A DNA stretch of 64,000 nucleotides from Xanthomonas sp. DAR 80977 (GTDB lineage: Bacteria; Pseudomonadota; Gammaproteobacteria; Xanthomonadales; Xanthomonadaceae), in NCBI RefSeq assembly GCF_041240605.1, contig NZ_CP162487.1, forward strand, positions 1,247,001 to 1,311,000, in the 5' to 3' direction. Below, piece by piece: positions 35,452 through 42,858 of the stretch. A model generated the notes under the pieces. That model worked only from the letters and a program-made list of their open reading frames with translations. It did not search any database and was not told the origin of the DNA. Within the stretch, counting starts at the first letter, position 1; the number at the start of each line of letters is the position of its first letter. The translations under genes were made by a program, and so were the position numbers.

Positions 35452-36366
35452 ATGCCGACCTTCTCCCGCTTCACCCGCTATTTCATGGAAGTGGCGCATT
35501 GGCGCAGCATCCGCCGCGCCTCCGAGGCGCTGCACGTGTCGGCGTCGGCGATCGACCGGCAGATCCTCAAGGCCGAGCAGGAGTTGGGCGTGCAGTTGTT
35601 CGAGCGCCTGCCCAGCGGCTTGCGCCTGACCAGCGCCGGCGAGCTGCTGCTGGTCGACGTGCGGCGCTGGGAGAAGGGCTACCAGCGCACGCTGGAGCTG
35701 TTCGACGAGCTGAAGGGGCTGCGCCGCGGCCATGTCGAGATCGCGATGATCGATGCCTTGAGCGAGGGCATCGTGGTCGATGCGCTGGCGCAGCTGATCG
35801 ACGAGCACCCGGGCCTGACCTTCGGCCTGCAGACCGAGGACAACCAGAAGGTCGCCGACAAGGTCGTCGCGGCCGAGGTGGACTTCGGCCTGCTGCTCGA
35901 TCCGGTCAGCGGCATCGATCTGGAGGTGGTCGCCTTCGCCGAGATTCCGCTGGGCATCTGCATGCCGGTCGGGCATCCGCTCAGCGGCAGGGCCAGCCTG
36001 CAGTTGAACGAGGTGCTCGGCGAGCATCGCCTGCTGCTGCCGGCCGCGCCGCTGATCGTCAACGAGCACGCCAAGGTGGTGTACCAGCGCCAGCACATCG
36101 ACACGCGCCGCTGCATCCGCTGCAACGACGTGCGCGCGCTGCGCGCGCTGGTGCGCCAGGGCGTGGGCGTGGGCCTGCTGTCGCAGCTGGACGTGCTCGC
36201 CGATCTGGCCGACGGGCGGCTGGCCTTCGTGCCCTTGCGCGAAGGCCTGGCCAGGCCGATGACGCTGTCGCTGTGCGTGGCCCCGCAGCGGCAACTGTCC
36301 AAGGCCGCGCAGACCATGCTCAAGGCGCTGGCGCCGCGCGTGGAAGCGATCCTGGAGCCGCGCTAG
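35452..36366 (+). CDS. LysR-family transcriptional regulator of the purine-degradation locus
   Basis: A 304-residue LysR-type regulator. The N-terminal helix-turn-helix is RFTRYFMEVAHWRSIRRASE plus ALHVSASAIDRQILKAEQEL, and the effector domain contains FGLLLDPVSGIDLEVVAF and VRQGVGVGLLSQLDVL. AGGAA at 35435-35439 supports the start at 35452. It lies between the hpxY/hpxW group and the ten-gene operon on the same strand. A LysR-type box is present at 36565-36579, upstream of the operon promoter. It is the obvious candidate activator; urate, allantoin or another pathway intermediate would be the effector (inference). Confidence 0.9.
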   Translation: MPTFSRFTRYFMEVAHWRSIRRASEALHVSASAIDRQILKAEQELGVQLFERLPSGLRLTSAGELLLVDVRRWEKGYQRTLELFDELKGLRRGHVEIAMIDALSEGIVVDALAQLIDEHPGLTFGLQTEDNQKVADKVVAAEVDFGLLLDPVSGIDLEVVAFAEIPLGICMPVGHPLSGRASLQLNEVLGEHRLLLPAAPLIVNEHAKVVYQRQHIDTRRCIRCNDVRALRALVRQGVGVGLLSQLDVLADLADGRLAFVPLREGLARPMTLSLCVAPQRQLSKAAQTMLKALAPRVEAILEPR

Positions 36367-36446
36367 CGGCAGGCCGGATGCGGTCGCGTGCCGGCCCGGG
36401 GCCGCCTCCGTGACCACTCCCCATGGCGCGGCCGGCGCGCCACCCC

Positions 36447-36470
36447 TGTAGGAGCGGCTTCAGCCGCGAC
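36447..36470 (+). repeat. Single REP element
   Basis: Begins TGTAGGAGCGGCTTCAGCCG and ends CGAC, identical to the head of the 113-bp units at 47709 and 47822. Here it stands alone, without the opposed half. Confidence 0.85.
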
Positions 36471-36564
36471 CGATCGCCACCCCCGCCACCCAGTCTCCCC
36501 CTACCTGAAGAGCGAGGAACGCGGCAGCGCTCCCATACGAAATGGCACGCCCGCTCCCATCGCG

Positions 36565-36579
36565 TTGCATTTTTTGCAA
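36565..36579 (+). promoter_or_regulatory. Candidate LysR-type binding box
   Basis: TTGCATTTTTTGCAA is a perfect 5-bp inverted repeat with a 5-base spacer and contains the T-N11-A core of LysR sites. Its centre is about 65 bases before the predicted transcription start, the standard activator position. Confidence 0.55.
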
Positions 36580-36601
36580 TGGCCGCGCGCGAAAACGGTG
36601 T

Positions 36602-36630
36602 TTGCCGCGGTTCGGGGCGGTTCGTATAGT
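36602..36630 (+). promoter_or_regulatory. Sigma-70-like promoter of the purine operon
   Basis: TTGCCG (36602-36607) and TATAGT (36625-36630) are separated by exactly 17 bases. Transcription would start near 36637. Confidence 0.62.
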
Positions 36631-36691
36631 GCAGTGGACCGCTGTCGAAGCCTTGATTTTTCGAGCAAATTGTTGATTCGAAAGGAATTCA

Positions 36692-36757
36692 ATGTGCCGG
36701 CGCGGCGTCGCCAGGCACGGGCTTCCGACCGGTCCCGTCCCGTTCCGTCCGTCTTGA
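36692..36757 (+). CDS. Possible 21-codon upstream ORF
   Basis: ATG at 36692 follows AAAGGA with a 5-base spacer, the best ribosome site in the region. It would encode MCRRGVARHGLPTGPVPFRP plus S and stops at TGA 36755-36757, 13 bases before the ATG at 36771. The peptide resembles nothing known. It could couple translation to the following gene or be fortuitous. Confidence 0.3.
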   Translation: MCRRGVARHGLPTGPVPFRPS

Positions 36758-36831
36758 AGCGAGACCGCCAATGCGCGACCCCCAACGACATCGCGGCCAC
36801 CAGGGCCGCCGCGGCTGAGCCGGCAGCGGCC

Positions 36832-38088
36832 ATGCTGATGCCGGCTTCGACTCCGGGCCTGCGCGCGGTCGCGCGCTGCGATGCGCTCGGCGTGGCGCCC
36901 TACAGCGACAGCGCGGACGGCCTGTTCCGCGGCTGGCTGAGCCCGGCGCATCGCGCCAGCGTGGCGGCCGTGGCGGAGTGGATGGGCGAGGCCGGCCTGC
37001 ACACCCGTCTCGATCCGGCCGGCAACCTGCTCGGCCGCTACGAGGGCACTGCGGCGCAGGCGCCGGCGCTGCTGATCGGCAGCCACCTGGACAGCGTGCG
37101 CGACGCCGGCCGCTACGACGGCCCGCTCGGGGTCATGCTCGGCATCGAATGCGTCGCCGCGTTGCACGCGCAGGGCCGCCGGCTGCCGTTCGCGATCGAG
37201 GTGATCGGGTTCGGCGACGAGGAGGGTTCACGCTTCCCGGCCTCGATGCTGAGCAGCCGCGCCGTCGCCGGCACGCTGGATCCGGCGGCGCTGCAGGTAC
37301 ACGACGGCGACGGCATCGCGCTGGCCGAGGCGCTGGCCGCCTGGGGCCTGGACATCGCCGCGCTGCCGACCGCGGCGCGTGCGCCGCACGGCGTGCTGGC
37401 CTACCTGGAAGCGCATATCGAACAGGGACCGGTGCTGGAGGCCGAGGGCCTGGCGCTGGGCGCGGTGACCGGCATCGCCGCGCAGCGGCGCTATCGCGCG
37501 CTACTCGTCGGCCGCGCCGGCCATGCCGGCACCACGCGCATGGACCTGCGCGCCGATGCGCTGGCCGCCGCCGCCGAATGCGTGCTGGCGGTGGAGCAGG
37601 TGGCGCGCAGCGGCCCGGCCGACCTGGTGGCCACGGTCGGGCGCCTGCAGGTGGCGCCGGGGGCGGTCAACGTGGTGCCGGGGCGGGTCGAGTTCTCGAT
37701 CGACGTGCGCGCCGGCGCCGACGCCGTGCGCGATGCGGCGGCCGAGGCGATCGCGCAGCGCCTGCACGCCATCGCCGCCGCGCGCGGCGTGCAGCTGCAG
37801 CTGCAGTGCGTGCAGGACCTGCCGGCCAGTCCCTGCGATCCGCGCCTGGTCGCCGCGCTGGAAACGGCGATCGCCGCGCAGGGCATCGCGCCGCGGCGGC
37901 TGGTGTCCGGCGCCGGCCACGACGCGATGGTGATGGCGGCGCTGTGCCCGACCGCGATGCTGTTCCTGCGCTGCGCCGGCGGCGTCAGCCACCACCCGGC
38001 CGAACACGTGGATCCCGCCGATGCCGATCTGGCGGTGGCGGCGATGCTGCACTTCATCGAATCCCTGGGAGACACCCTTGTCCGTTGA
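36832..38088 (+). CDS. Allantoate amidohydrolase (M20-type Zn hydrolase)
   Basis: A 418-residue metallo-amidohydrolase of the AllC/hydantoinase-carbamoylase family, expected to convert allantoate to ureidoglycine, ammonia and CO2. Metal-binding motifs are IGSHLDSVRDAGRYDGPLGV, GFGDEEGSRFP, LEAHIEQGPVLE and SHHPAEHV; the dimer/substrate motif is SGAGHDAMVMA. ATG 36832 is the first usable in-frame start, but reading frame 1 upstream still encodes family-like NDIAATRAAAAEPAAA, whose natural ATG (36771) is out of frame by one base at a C5 run (36779-36783). The real N-terminus is therefore uncertain. N-carbamoyl amino acid hydrolase activity is the alternative; context favours allantoate. Confidence 0.87.
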   Translation: MLMPASTPGLRAVARCDALGVAPYSDSADGLFRGWLSPAHRASVAAVAEWMGEAGLHTRLDPAGNLLGRYEGTAAQAPALLIGSHLDSVRDAGRYDGPLGVMLGIECVAALHAQGRRLPFAIEVIGFGDEEGSRFPASMLSSRAVAGTLDPAALQVHDGDGIALAEALAAWGLDIAALPTAARAPHGVLAYLEAHIEQGPVLEAEGLALGAVTGIAAQRRYRALLVGRAGHAGTTRMDLRADALAAAAECVLAVEQVARSGPADLVATVGRLQVAPGAVNVVPGRVEFSIDVRAGADAVRDAAAEAIAQRLHAIAAARGVQLQLQCVQDLPASPCDPRLVAALETAIAAQGIAPRRLVSGAGHDAMVMAALCPTAMLFLRCAGGVSHHPAEHVDPADADLAVAAMLHFIESLGDTLVR

Positions 38089-39337
38089 GCCGCTGCCTGC
38101 CGACCTGTTCGGCGAGATCGATCCGCCGCAACGCCTGCTGATGGGCCCGGGCCCGGTCAATGCGCATCCGCGCGTGCTGCGCGCGATGTCCGCCGACCTG
38201 CTCGGCCAGTTCGATCCGGAGATGACCGGCTACATGAACCAGGTGATGGCGCTGTACCGGCCGCTGTTCGGGACCGAGAACCGCTGGACCTTCCTGGTCG
38301 ACGGCACCGCGCGCGCCGGCATCGAGGCGGCGCTGGTCTCGCTGGTGGCGCCGGGCGATCGCGTGCTGGTGCTGAACTTCGGCCGCTTCGGCCTGCTGCT
38401 GGGCGAGATCCTCGGCCGCATCGGCGCGGTGGTCGAGAACGTGGAGGCGCCGTGGGGCGAGGTGGTGCCGATGGACGCGGTGGGCGACGCGATCGAGCGC
38501 TTCGCGCCGAAGCTGGTCGCGTGCGTGCACGGCGACACCTCGACCACGATGGCGCAGCCGCTGGACGGCCTCGGCGCGCTGTGCCGCGCCGCCGGCGCGC
38601 TGTCCTACGTCGATGCCACCGCGACCATCGGCGGCATGCGCATCGCCAGCGACGCCTGGGACGTGGACGTGGTCACCGGCGGCTTGCAGAAGTGCCTGGG
38701 CGGGCCGTCCGGTTCGGCGCCGATCACCGTGTCCGCGCAGGCCGCCGAGGCGATTTTCGCGCGCCGCCACGTCGAGCGCGGCATCGTCCGCGACGACATC
38801 GCCAACGGCCGCGGCGTGCGCATCGGCTCGAACTATTTCGACCTGGCGATGGTGATGGACTACTGGTCCGACAAGCGCCTGAACCACCACACCGAGGCCA
38901 CCAGCATGCTGTACGCGGCGCGCGAGTGCGCGCGCGTGGCGCTGCAGGAAGGCCTGCCGGCGCGTTTCGCGCGCCATGCCGCGGCCGGCCGCGCGGTCGC
39001 CGCCGGCGCGCGCGCGCTGGGGCTGCAGGTGTTCGGCGACGACCGCTACCGCATGGCCAACGTCACCGGCGTGGCGATTCCCGCGGGCATCGACGGCGAG
39101 GCGGTGCGGCGGCGCCTGCGCGAGGATTTCGAGATCGAGATCGGCACCGCGTTCGGACCGCTGCAGGGCAAGCTGTGGCGGATCGGCGCGATGGGCTACA
39201 ACGCGATGAAGCACAAGGTGCTGATCACCCTGGGCGCGCTGGAGGCGGTGCTGCGCGCGGAAGGCTACGCCTGCGCGCCGGGCGCCGGCGTGGATGCGGC
39301 GCTGGCCGCCTGGCATGCCGAGGGAGCGCAGCGGTGA
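38078..39337 (+). CDS. (S)-ureidoglycine-glyoxylate aminotransferase (class V)
   Basis: A 419-residue PLP enzyme close to PucG/HpxJ, which transfers the amino group of ureidoglycine to glyoxylate, giving oxalurate and glycine. The fold's start is LLMGPGPVNAHPRVLRAMSA; the PLP aspartate region is LSYVDATATIGG and the Schiff-base lysine is in VTGGLQKCLGGPSG. It starts at TTG 38078, within the end of the upstream gene (11-base overlap), with GGGAG six bases upstream; no ATG fits. An alanine-glyoxylate aminotransferase is the alternative, but the neighbours are all ureide genes. Confidence 0.87.
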   Translation: MSVEPLPADLFGEIDPPQRLLMGPGPVNAHPRVLRAMSADLLGQFDPEMTGYMNQVMALYRPLFGTENRWTFLVDGTARAGIEAALVSLVAPGDRVLVLNFGRFGLLLGEILGRIGAVVENVEAPWGEVVPMDAVGDAIERFAPKLVACVHGDTSTTMAQPLDGLGALCRAAGALSYVDATATIGGMRIASDAWDVDVVTGGLQKCLGGPSGSAPITVSAQAAEAIFARRHVERGIVRDDIANGRGVRIGSNYFDLAMVMDYWSDKRLNHHTEATSMLYAARECARVALQEGLPARFARHAAAGRAVAAGARALGLQVFGDDRYRMANVTGVAIPAGIDGEAVRRRLREDFEIEIGTAFGPLQGKLWRIGAMGYNAMKHKVLITLGALEAVLRAEGYACAPGAGVDAALAAWHAEGAQR

Positions 39338-40224
39338 GCGCGGCGCGCGACCTGGTCGGCTATGGCGCGCAACCGCCGGATCCGCAGTGGCCGGGCGGCG
39401 CGCGGGTGGCGCTGCAGTTCGTGATCAACTACGAGGAGGGCGCCGAGAACAGCGTGCTCAACGGCGATGCCGGCTCGGAGGCCTTCCTGTCGGAGATGGT
39501 CGGCGCGCACAGCCAGCCGGGCGCGCGCGCGATGGCGATGGAGAGCCTGTACGAATACGGCAGCCGCGCCGGTTTCTGGCGGCTGCAGCGGCTGTTCGCC
39601 GCGCGCGGCGTGCCGGTCACGGTGTTCGGCGTGGCGCAGGCGCTGGCCGCCAATCCCGAGGCGGTGCAGGCGATGCGCGAGGCCGACTGGGAGATCGCCA
39701 GCCACGGCCTGCGCTGGATCGACTACCAGCAGGTGCCGGAGGCGACCGAGCGCGCGCACATCGCCGCGGCGATCGCGCTGCACACGCAAGTCACCGGCGC
39801 GCGCCCGCTGGGCTGGTACCAGGGCCGCACCAGCCCCAACACCGCGCGGCTGGTGGCCGAGGAGGGCGGCTTCGTCTACGACGCCGACAGCTACGCCGAC
39901 GACCTGCCGTACTACGACCGCCGCCACGGCCGCGCGCAGCTGGTGGTGCCGTACACGCTGGACGCCAACGACATGAAGTTCGTCGCCTACAACGGCTTCG
40001 CCGACGGCGAGCCGTTCTTCCGCTACCTGCGCGACGGCTTCGAGCAGCTGCGCGACGAAGGCGGGCGGATGATGTCGGTGGGCCTGCACGGGCGCATCGC
40101 CGGGCGCCCGGCGCGCGCCCTGGCGCTGGCCCGCTTCGTCGATCATGCGCTGGCCAGCGGCCAGGCCTGGATCGCGCGGCGCATCGACATCGCCCGCCAC
40201 TGGCAGCAGGTGCATCCGGCATGA
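39334..40224 (+). CDS. puuE: Allantoinase, PuuE polysaccharide-deacetylase type
   Basis: A 296-residue allantoinase that opens allantoin to allantoate. It belongs to the cofactor-independent PuuE family with a polysaccharide-deacetylase fold and not to the metal amidohydrolase AllB family. Typical segments are RDLVGYGAQPPDPQWPGGAR, FVINYEEGAENSVLNGD, WEIASHGLRWIDYQ, GWYQGRTSPNTARLV, YDADSYADDLPYY and MSVGLHGRIAGRPAR. GTG 39334 overlaps the upstream stop by four bases (GTGA). The context with uraD and uraH strongly supports the call. Confidence 0.94.
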   Translation: MSAARDLVGYGAQPPDPQWPGGARVALQFVINYEEGAENSVLNGDAGSEAFLSEMVGAHSQPGARAMAMESLYEYGSRAGFWRLQRLFAARGVPVTVFGVAQALAANPEAVQAMREADWEIASHGLRWIDYQQVPEATERAHIAAAIALHTQVTGARPLGWYQGRTSPNTARLVAEEGGFVYDADSYADDLPYYDRRHGRAQLVVPYTLDANDMKFVAYNGFADGEPFFRYLRDGFEQLRDEGGRMMSVGLHGRIAGRPARALALARFVDHALASGQAWIARRIDIARHWQQVHPA

Positions 40225-40601
40225 TCGTCGACGCGCCCGAGGTGCTGGCCGAGGTGCAGGCGGCGTTCGCCGCCTACGAGCGCGCGCTGATGGCCGACGA
40301 CGTCGCCGCGCTGGACCGGCTGTTCCACGATGCGCCGACCACGGTGCGCTACGGCGTCGGCGAAGCGCTGTACGGCGCCGACGCGATCCGCGCGTTCCGC
40401 CAGGGCCGCGGCGGTTCGCCGCAGCGGCGGCTGTTGCGCGTGCAGATCGTCGCCTACGGGCGCGACTTCGCCACCGCCGATGCCGAATTCCTGCGCGAAG
40501 GCGCCACCCGCCGCGGCCGCCAGAGCCAGAGCTGGGTGCGCTTCGCCGACGGCTGGAAGGTGGTGTCGGCGCACGTCTCGCTGCAGGGCGACCACGCATG
40601 A
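40221..40601 (+). CDS. hpxZ: DUF3225/AtzH-like protein (HpxZ)
   Basis: A 126-residue NTF2-like protein with the pattern VLAEVQAAFAAYERALMADD, LDRLFHDAPTTVRYGVGE and SQSWVRFADGWKVVSAHVSL, which is the DUF3225 family. In hpxWXYZ clusters and in the cyanuric acid operon (AtzH) this protein accompanies the AtzE/AtzG amidase. Here it is 7 kb away from the amidase, inside the ureide operon, which ties the two groups together. It overlaps puuE and uraD by four bases each (ATGA). The biochemical role is not settled. Confidence 0.88.
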   Translation: MIVDAPEVLAEVQAAFAAYERALMADDVAALDRLFHDAPTTVRYGVGEALYGADAIRAFRQGRGGSPQRRLLRVQIVAYGRDFATADAEFLREGATRRGRQSQSWVRFADGWKVVSAHVSLQGDHA

Positions 40602-41089
40602 ACGCCGTCGACTGGAATGCGCTGCCCGAGGCCGAGTTCGTCGCGCGCCTGCACGCGCTGTTCGAGCATTCGCCGTGGGTGGTGGAACGCGCGGCGGCGC
40701 GGCGCCCGTTCGCCGATCTGCATGCCGGCCTGCTGCAGGTGCTGCATGCGGCCAGCGCCGACGAGCGGCTGGCGCTGATCCGCGCGCATCCGGAACTGGC
40801 CGGCAAGGCCGCGATCGACGGCAGCCTGACCGCCGCCTCGGCCGCCGAGCAGGCGCATGCGGGGCTGGACCGGCTCAGCGCAGAGGAGTTCGCGCGGTTC
40901 CACGCGCTCAATGCGGCCTATCGCGCGCGTTTCGATTTTCCGTTCATCGTCTGCGTGCGGCTGACCGACAAGGCCGGGATCCTCGCCGCGATGCAGGCAC
41001 GGCTGGCGAACGCGCGCGACGCGGAGATCGCCACCGCCATCGACGAGATCGGCAAGATCGTGCGCTTGCGGCTGGAGGCAGTGCAATGA
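40598..41089 (+). CDS. uraD: OHCU decarboxylase
   Basis: A 163-residue enzyme that decarboxylates 2-oxo-4-hydroxy-4-carboxy-5-ureidoimidazoline (OHCU) to (S)-allantoin. The catalytic His and Glu are in IRAHPELAGKAA. Other family features are FVARLHALFEHSPWVVERAA, SAAEQAHAGLDRLSAEEFAR, NAAYRARFDFPFIVCVR and the C-terminal EIGKIVRLRLEAV. It follows hpxZ and precedes hpyO, each with an ATGA overlap, matching its place in the pathway directly after HIU hydrolysis. Confidence 0.95.
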   Translation: MNAVDWNALPEAEFVARLHALFEHSPWVVERAAARRPFADLHAGLLQVLHAASADERLALIRAHPELAGKAAIDGSLTAASAAEQAHAGLDRLSAEEFARFHALNAAYRARFDFPFIVCVRLTDKAGILAAMQARLANARDAEIATAIDEIGKIVRLRLEAVQ

Positions 41090-42528
41090 GCGCGCCGACG
41101 GTCGGCCTGCAGGCGCTGTCGGCGCAGGTCGCGCGCGAGCTGCAATGGCTCGGCCATGGCGGCCCGGACTGGACCTGCGCGCAGCGGCACGGCGCGGAGC
41201 ATGTCTACGACGTGGTCGTGGTCGGCGGCGGGCAGAGCGGGCTGGGCGCGGCGTTCGGCCTGCTGCGCGAGCGCATCTCCAACCTGCTGGTGATCGACGA
41301 GAACCCGGCCGGCCAGGAAGGCCCGTGGGTCACCTACGCGCGCATGGTCACCCTGCGCACGCCGAAGGAACTGAGCGCGCTGGACTTCGGCATGCCGTCG
41401 CTGACCTTCCGCGCCTACTGGGAAGCGCTGCACGGCACGCAGGGCTGGGACGCGCTGGGCAAGATCCCGCGCGCGGACTGGATGGACTACCTGCGCTGGT
41501 ACCGCGAGGTACTCGGCCTGCCGGTGCGCAACCAGGCGCGCTTGCTGCGCATCGAACCGCTGCCGGCGCAGCGCCTGCAGCGGCTGCACCTGGCCGGCGG
41601 CGACAGCCTGCTCGCGCGCAAGGTGATCCTGGCGACCGGCATCCAGGGCGGCGGGCAATGGCACGTGCCGCCGCTGGTGGCGGGCAGGCTGCCGCGTTCG
41701 CGCTACGCGCACACCTCCGAGGCGATCGACTACGCGGCGCTGGCCGGGCGCCGCATCGGCATCCTCGGCGGCGGCGCGTCGGCCTTCGACAACGCGCAGC
41801 ACGCGCTGGCCGCCGGCGCCGGCGAGGTGCACGTGTTCCTGCGCCGCGCCGAACTGCCGCGGGTCAACCCGATCCGGCACATGGAACGCAGCGGCATCAT
41901 CCCGCGCTTCGCCGCGCTGCCCGATGCCGACAAGTACGCGATGATGTCCACGTTCTTCCGCCACAACCAGCCGCCGACCAACGACACCTTCGAACGCGCC
42001 GCGGCCTGGCCCAATTTCCGCCTGCATCTGGGCAGCCCGTGGCAGGACGTGGCCGAGGACCCCGGCGGCGTGCTGGTGACCACGCCGCACGGGCGCCTGC
42101 CGTTCGATTTCGTGGTGCTGTCCACCGGCCTGGTCACCGATCCGGCGCTGCGCCCGGAACTGGCCGCGGTGGCCGACGGCATCGCGCGCTGGCGCGACCG
42201 CTACCGCCCGCCGCAAGGACACGAGGTGCCGCTGCTCGACGCGCATCCCTACCTGGGTCCGGGCTTCGAGCTGCTGCCGCGCACGCCCGCGCATGCGCCG
42301 GCGCTGCACGGCCTGTTCGCATTCAACTATTCGGCGTTGTTGAGCCTGGGCCTGTCGGCGGCGGCGCTGTCCGGGCTCAAGCATGCGTTGCCGCGCCTGG
42401 TGAAGGCGGTCGCCGACCAGTTGTTCCTGGACGAGCGCGAGGCGATCGTCGGCGCCTACATGGACTACGCCGAACCCGAATTCGTCGGCCAATGGCCGTT
42501 GCCGCAAGTGGAGGAATCCGTCGGATGA
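41086..42528 (+). CDS. hpyO: FAD/NAD(P)-dependent urate hydroxylase, HpyO type
   Basis: A 480-residue flavoprotein with a dinucleotide-binding motif for FAD (VVVVGGGQSGLGAAFGLL) and a second for NAD(P) (IGILGGGASAFDNAQHAL), the layout of FMO and Baeyer-Villiger-like monooxygenases. It lies between uraD and uraH, so the missing urate to 5-hydroxyisourate step falls to it. Neither a cofactor-free uricase nor an HpxO-type enzyme is in this window. I recall HpyO, a flavoprotein unrelated to HpxO, being described as the urate hydroxylase of Xanthomonas campestris; this gene agrees with that in family and context. It overlaps both neighbours by ATGA. Confidence 0.82.
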   Translation: MSAPTVGLQALSAQVARELQWLGHGGPDWTCAQRHGAEHVYDVVVVGGGQSGLGAAFGLLRERISNLLVIDENPAGQEGPWVTYARMVTLRTPKELSALDFGMPSLTFRAYWEALHGTQGWDALGKIPRADWMDYLRWYREVLGLPVRNQARLLRIEPLPAQRLQRLHLAGGDSLLARKVILATGIQGGGQWHVPPLVAGRLPRSRYAHTSEAIDYAALAGRRIGILGGGASAFDNAQHALAAGAGEVHVFLRRAELPRVNPIRHMERSGIIPRFAALPDADKYAMMSTFFRHNQPPTNDTFERAAAWPNFRLHLGSPWQDVAEDPGGVLVTTPHGRLPFDFVVLSTGLVTDPALRPELAAVADGIARWRDRYRPPQGHEVPLLDAHPYLGPGFELLPRTPAHAPALHGLFAFNYSALLSLGLSAAALSGLKHALPRLVKAVADQLFLDEREAIVGAYMDYAEPEFVGQWPLPQVEESVG

Positions 42529-42857
42529 GCAGCCTGTCGACCCATGTGCTGGACCTGAGCCGCGGGATGCCCGCGGCCGGCGTGGCGCTGCGCCTGTTCG
42601 CCGGCGAGACGTTGCTGCACGACGGCGTCACCGATGCCGACGGGCGCTGCCCGGCGCTGCGCGAGCTGACGCTGGCGGCAGGGCGCTATCGGCTGGAATT
42701 CGATGTGGCCGACTACTTCCGCGGCCATGGCGTGGCCTTGTCCGAGCCGCCGTTCCTGGACGTGGTGCCGATCGCGTTCGGCCTGGCCGATGCCGCGCAC
42801 TGCCACGTGCCGCTGCTGGTCTCGCCGTTCGGCTATTCCACCTACCGGGGCAGCTGA
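42525..42857 (+). CDS. uraH: 5-hydroxyisourate hydrolase
   Basis: A 110-residue transthyretin-like protein that hydrolyses 5-hydroxyisourate to OHCU. It has the N-terminal signature LSTHVLDLSRGMPAAGV with the catalytic His, the middle PPFLDVVPIAFGLADAAHCH region, and the diagnostic C-terminal tetrapeptide YRGS that separates the enzyme from true transthyretins. No signal peptide is present, so it is cytosolic. Overlaps hpyO by four bases and is one base from xdhA, consistent with one transcript. Confidence 0.97.
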   Translation: MSSLSTHVLDLSRGMPAAGVALRLFAGETLLHDGVTDADGRCPALRELTLAAGRYRLEFDVADYFRGHGVALSEPPFLDVVPIAFGLADAAHCHVPLLVSPFGYSTYRGS

Positions 42858-42858
42858 G

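Larger units (their letters stand above)
36367..36831 (+). promoter_or_regulatory. Control region of the purine-degradation operon
   Basis: A 465-base stretch between the LysR gene and allantoate amidohydrolase. In order it holds one REP unit (36447-36470), a LysR-type palindrome (36565-36579), a sigma-70-like promoter (36602-36630), an upstream ORF with a strong ribosome site (36692-36757), and an apparently frameshifted original start of the next gene (36771). The untranslated leader would be over 130 bases, long for a simple promoter. Confidence 0.6.
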
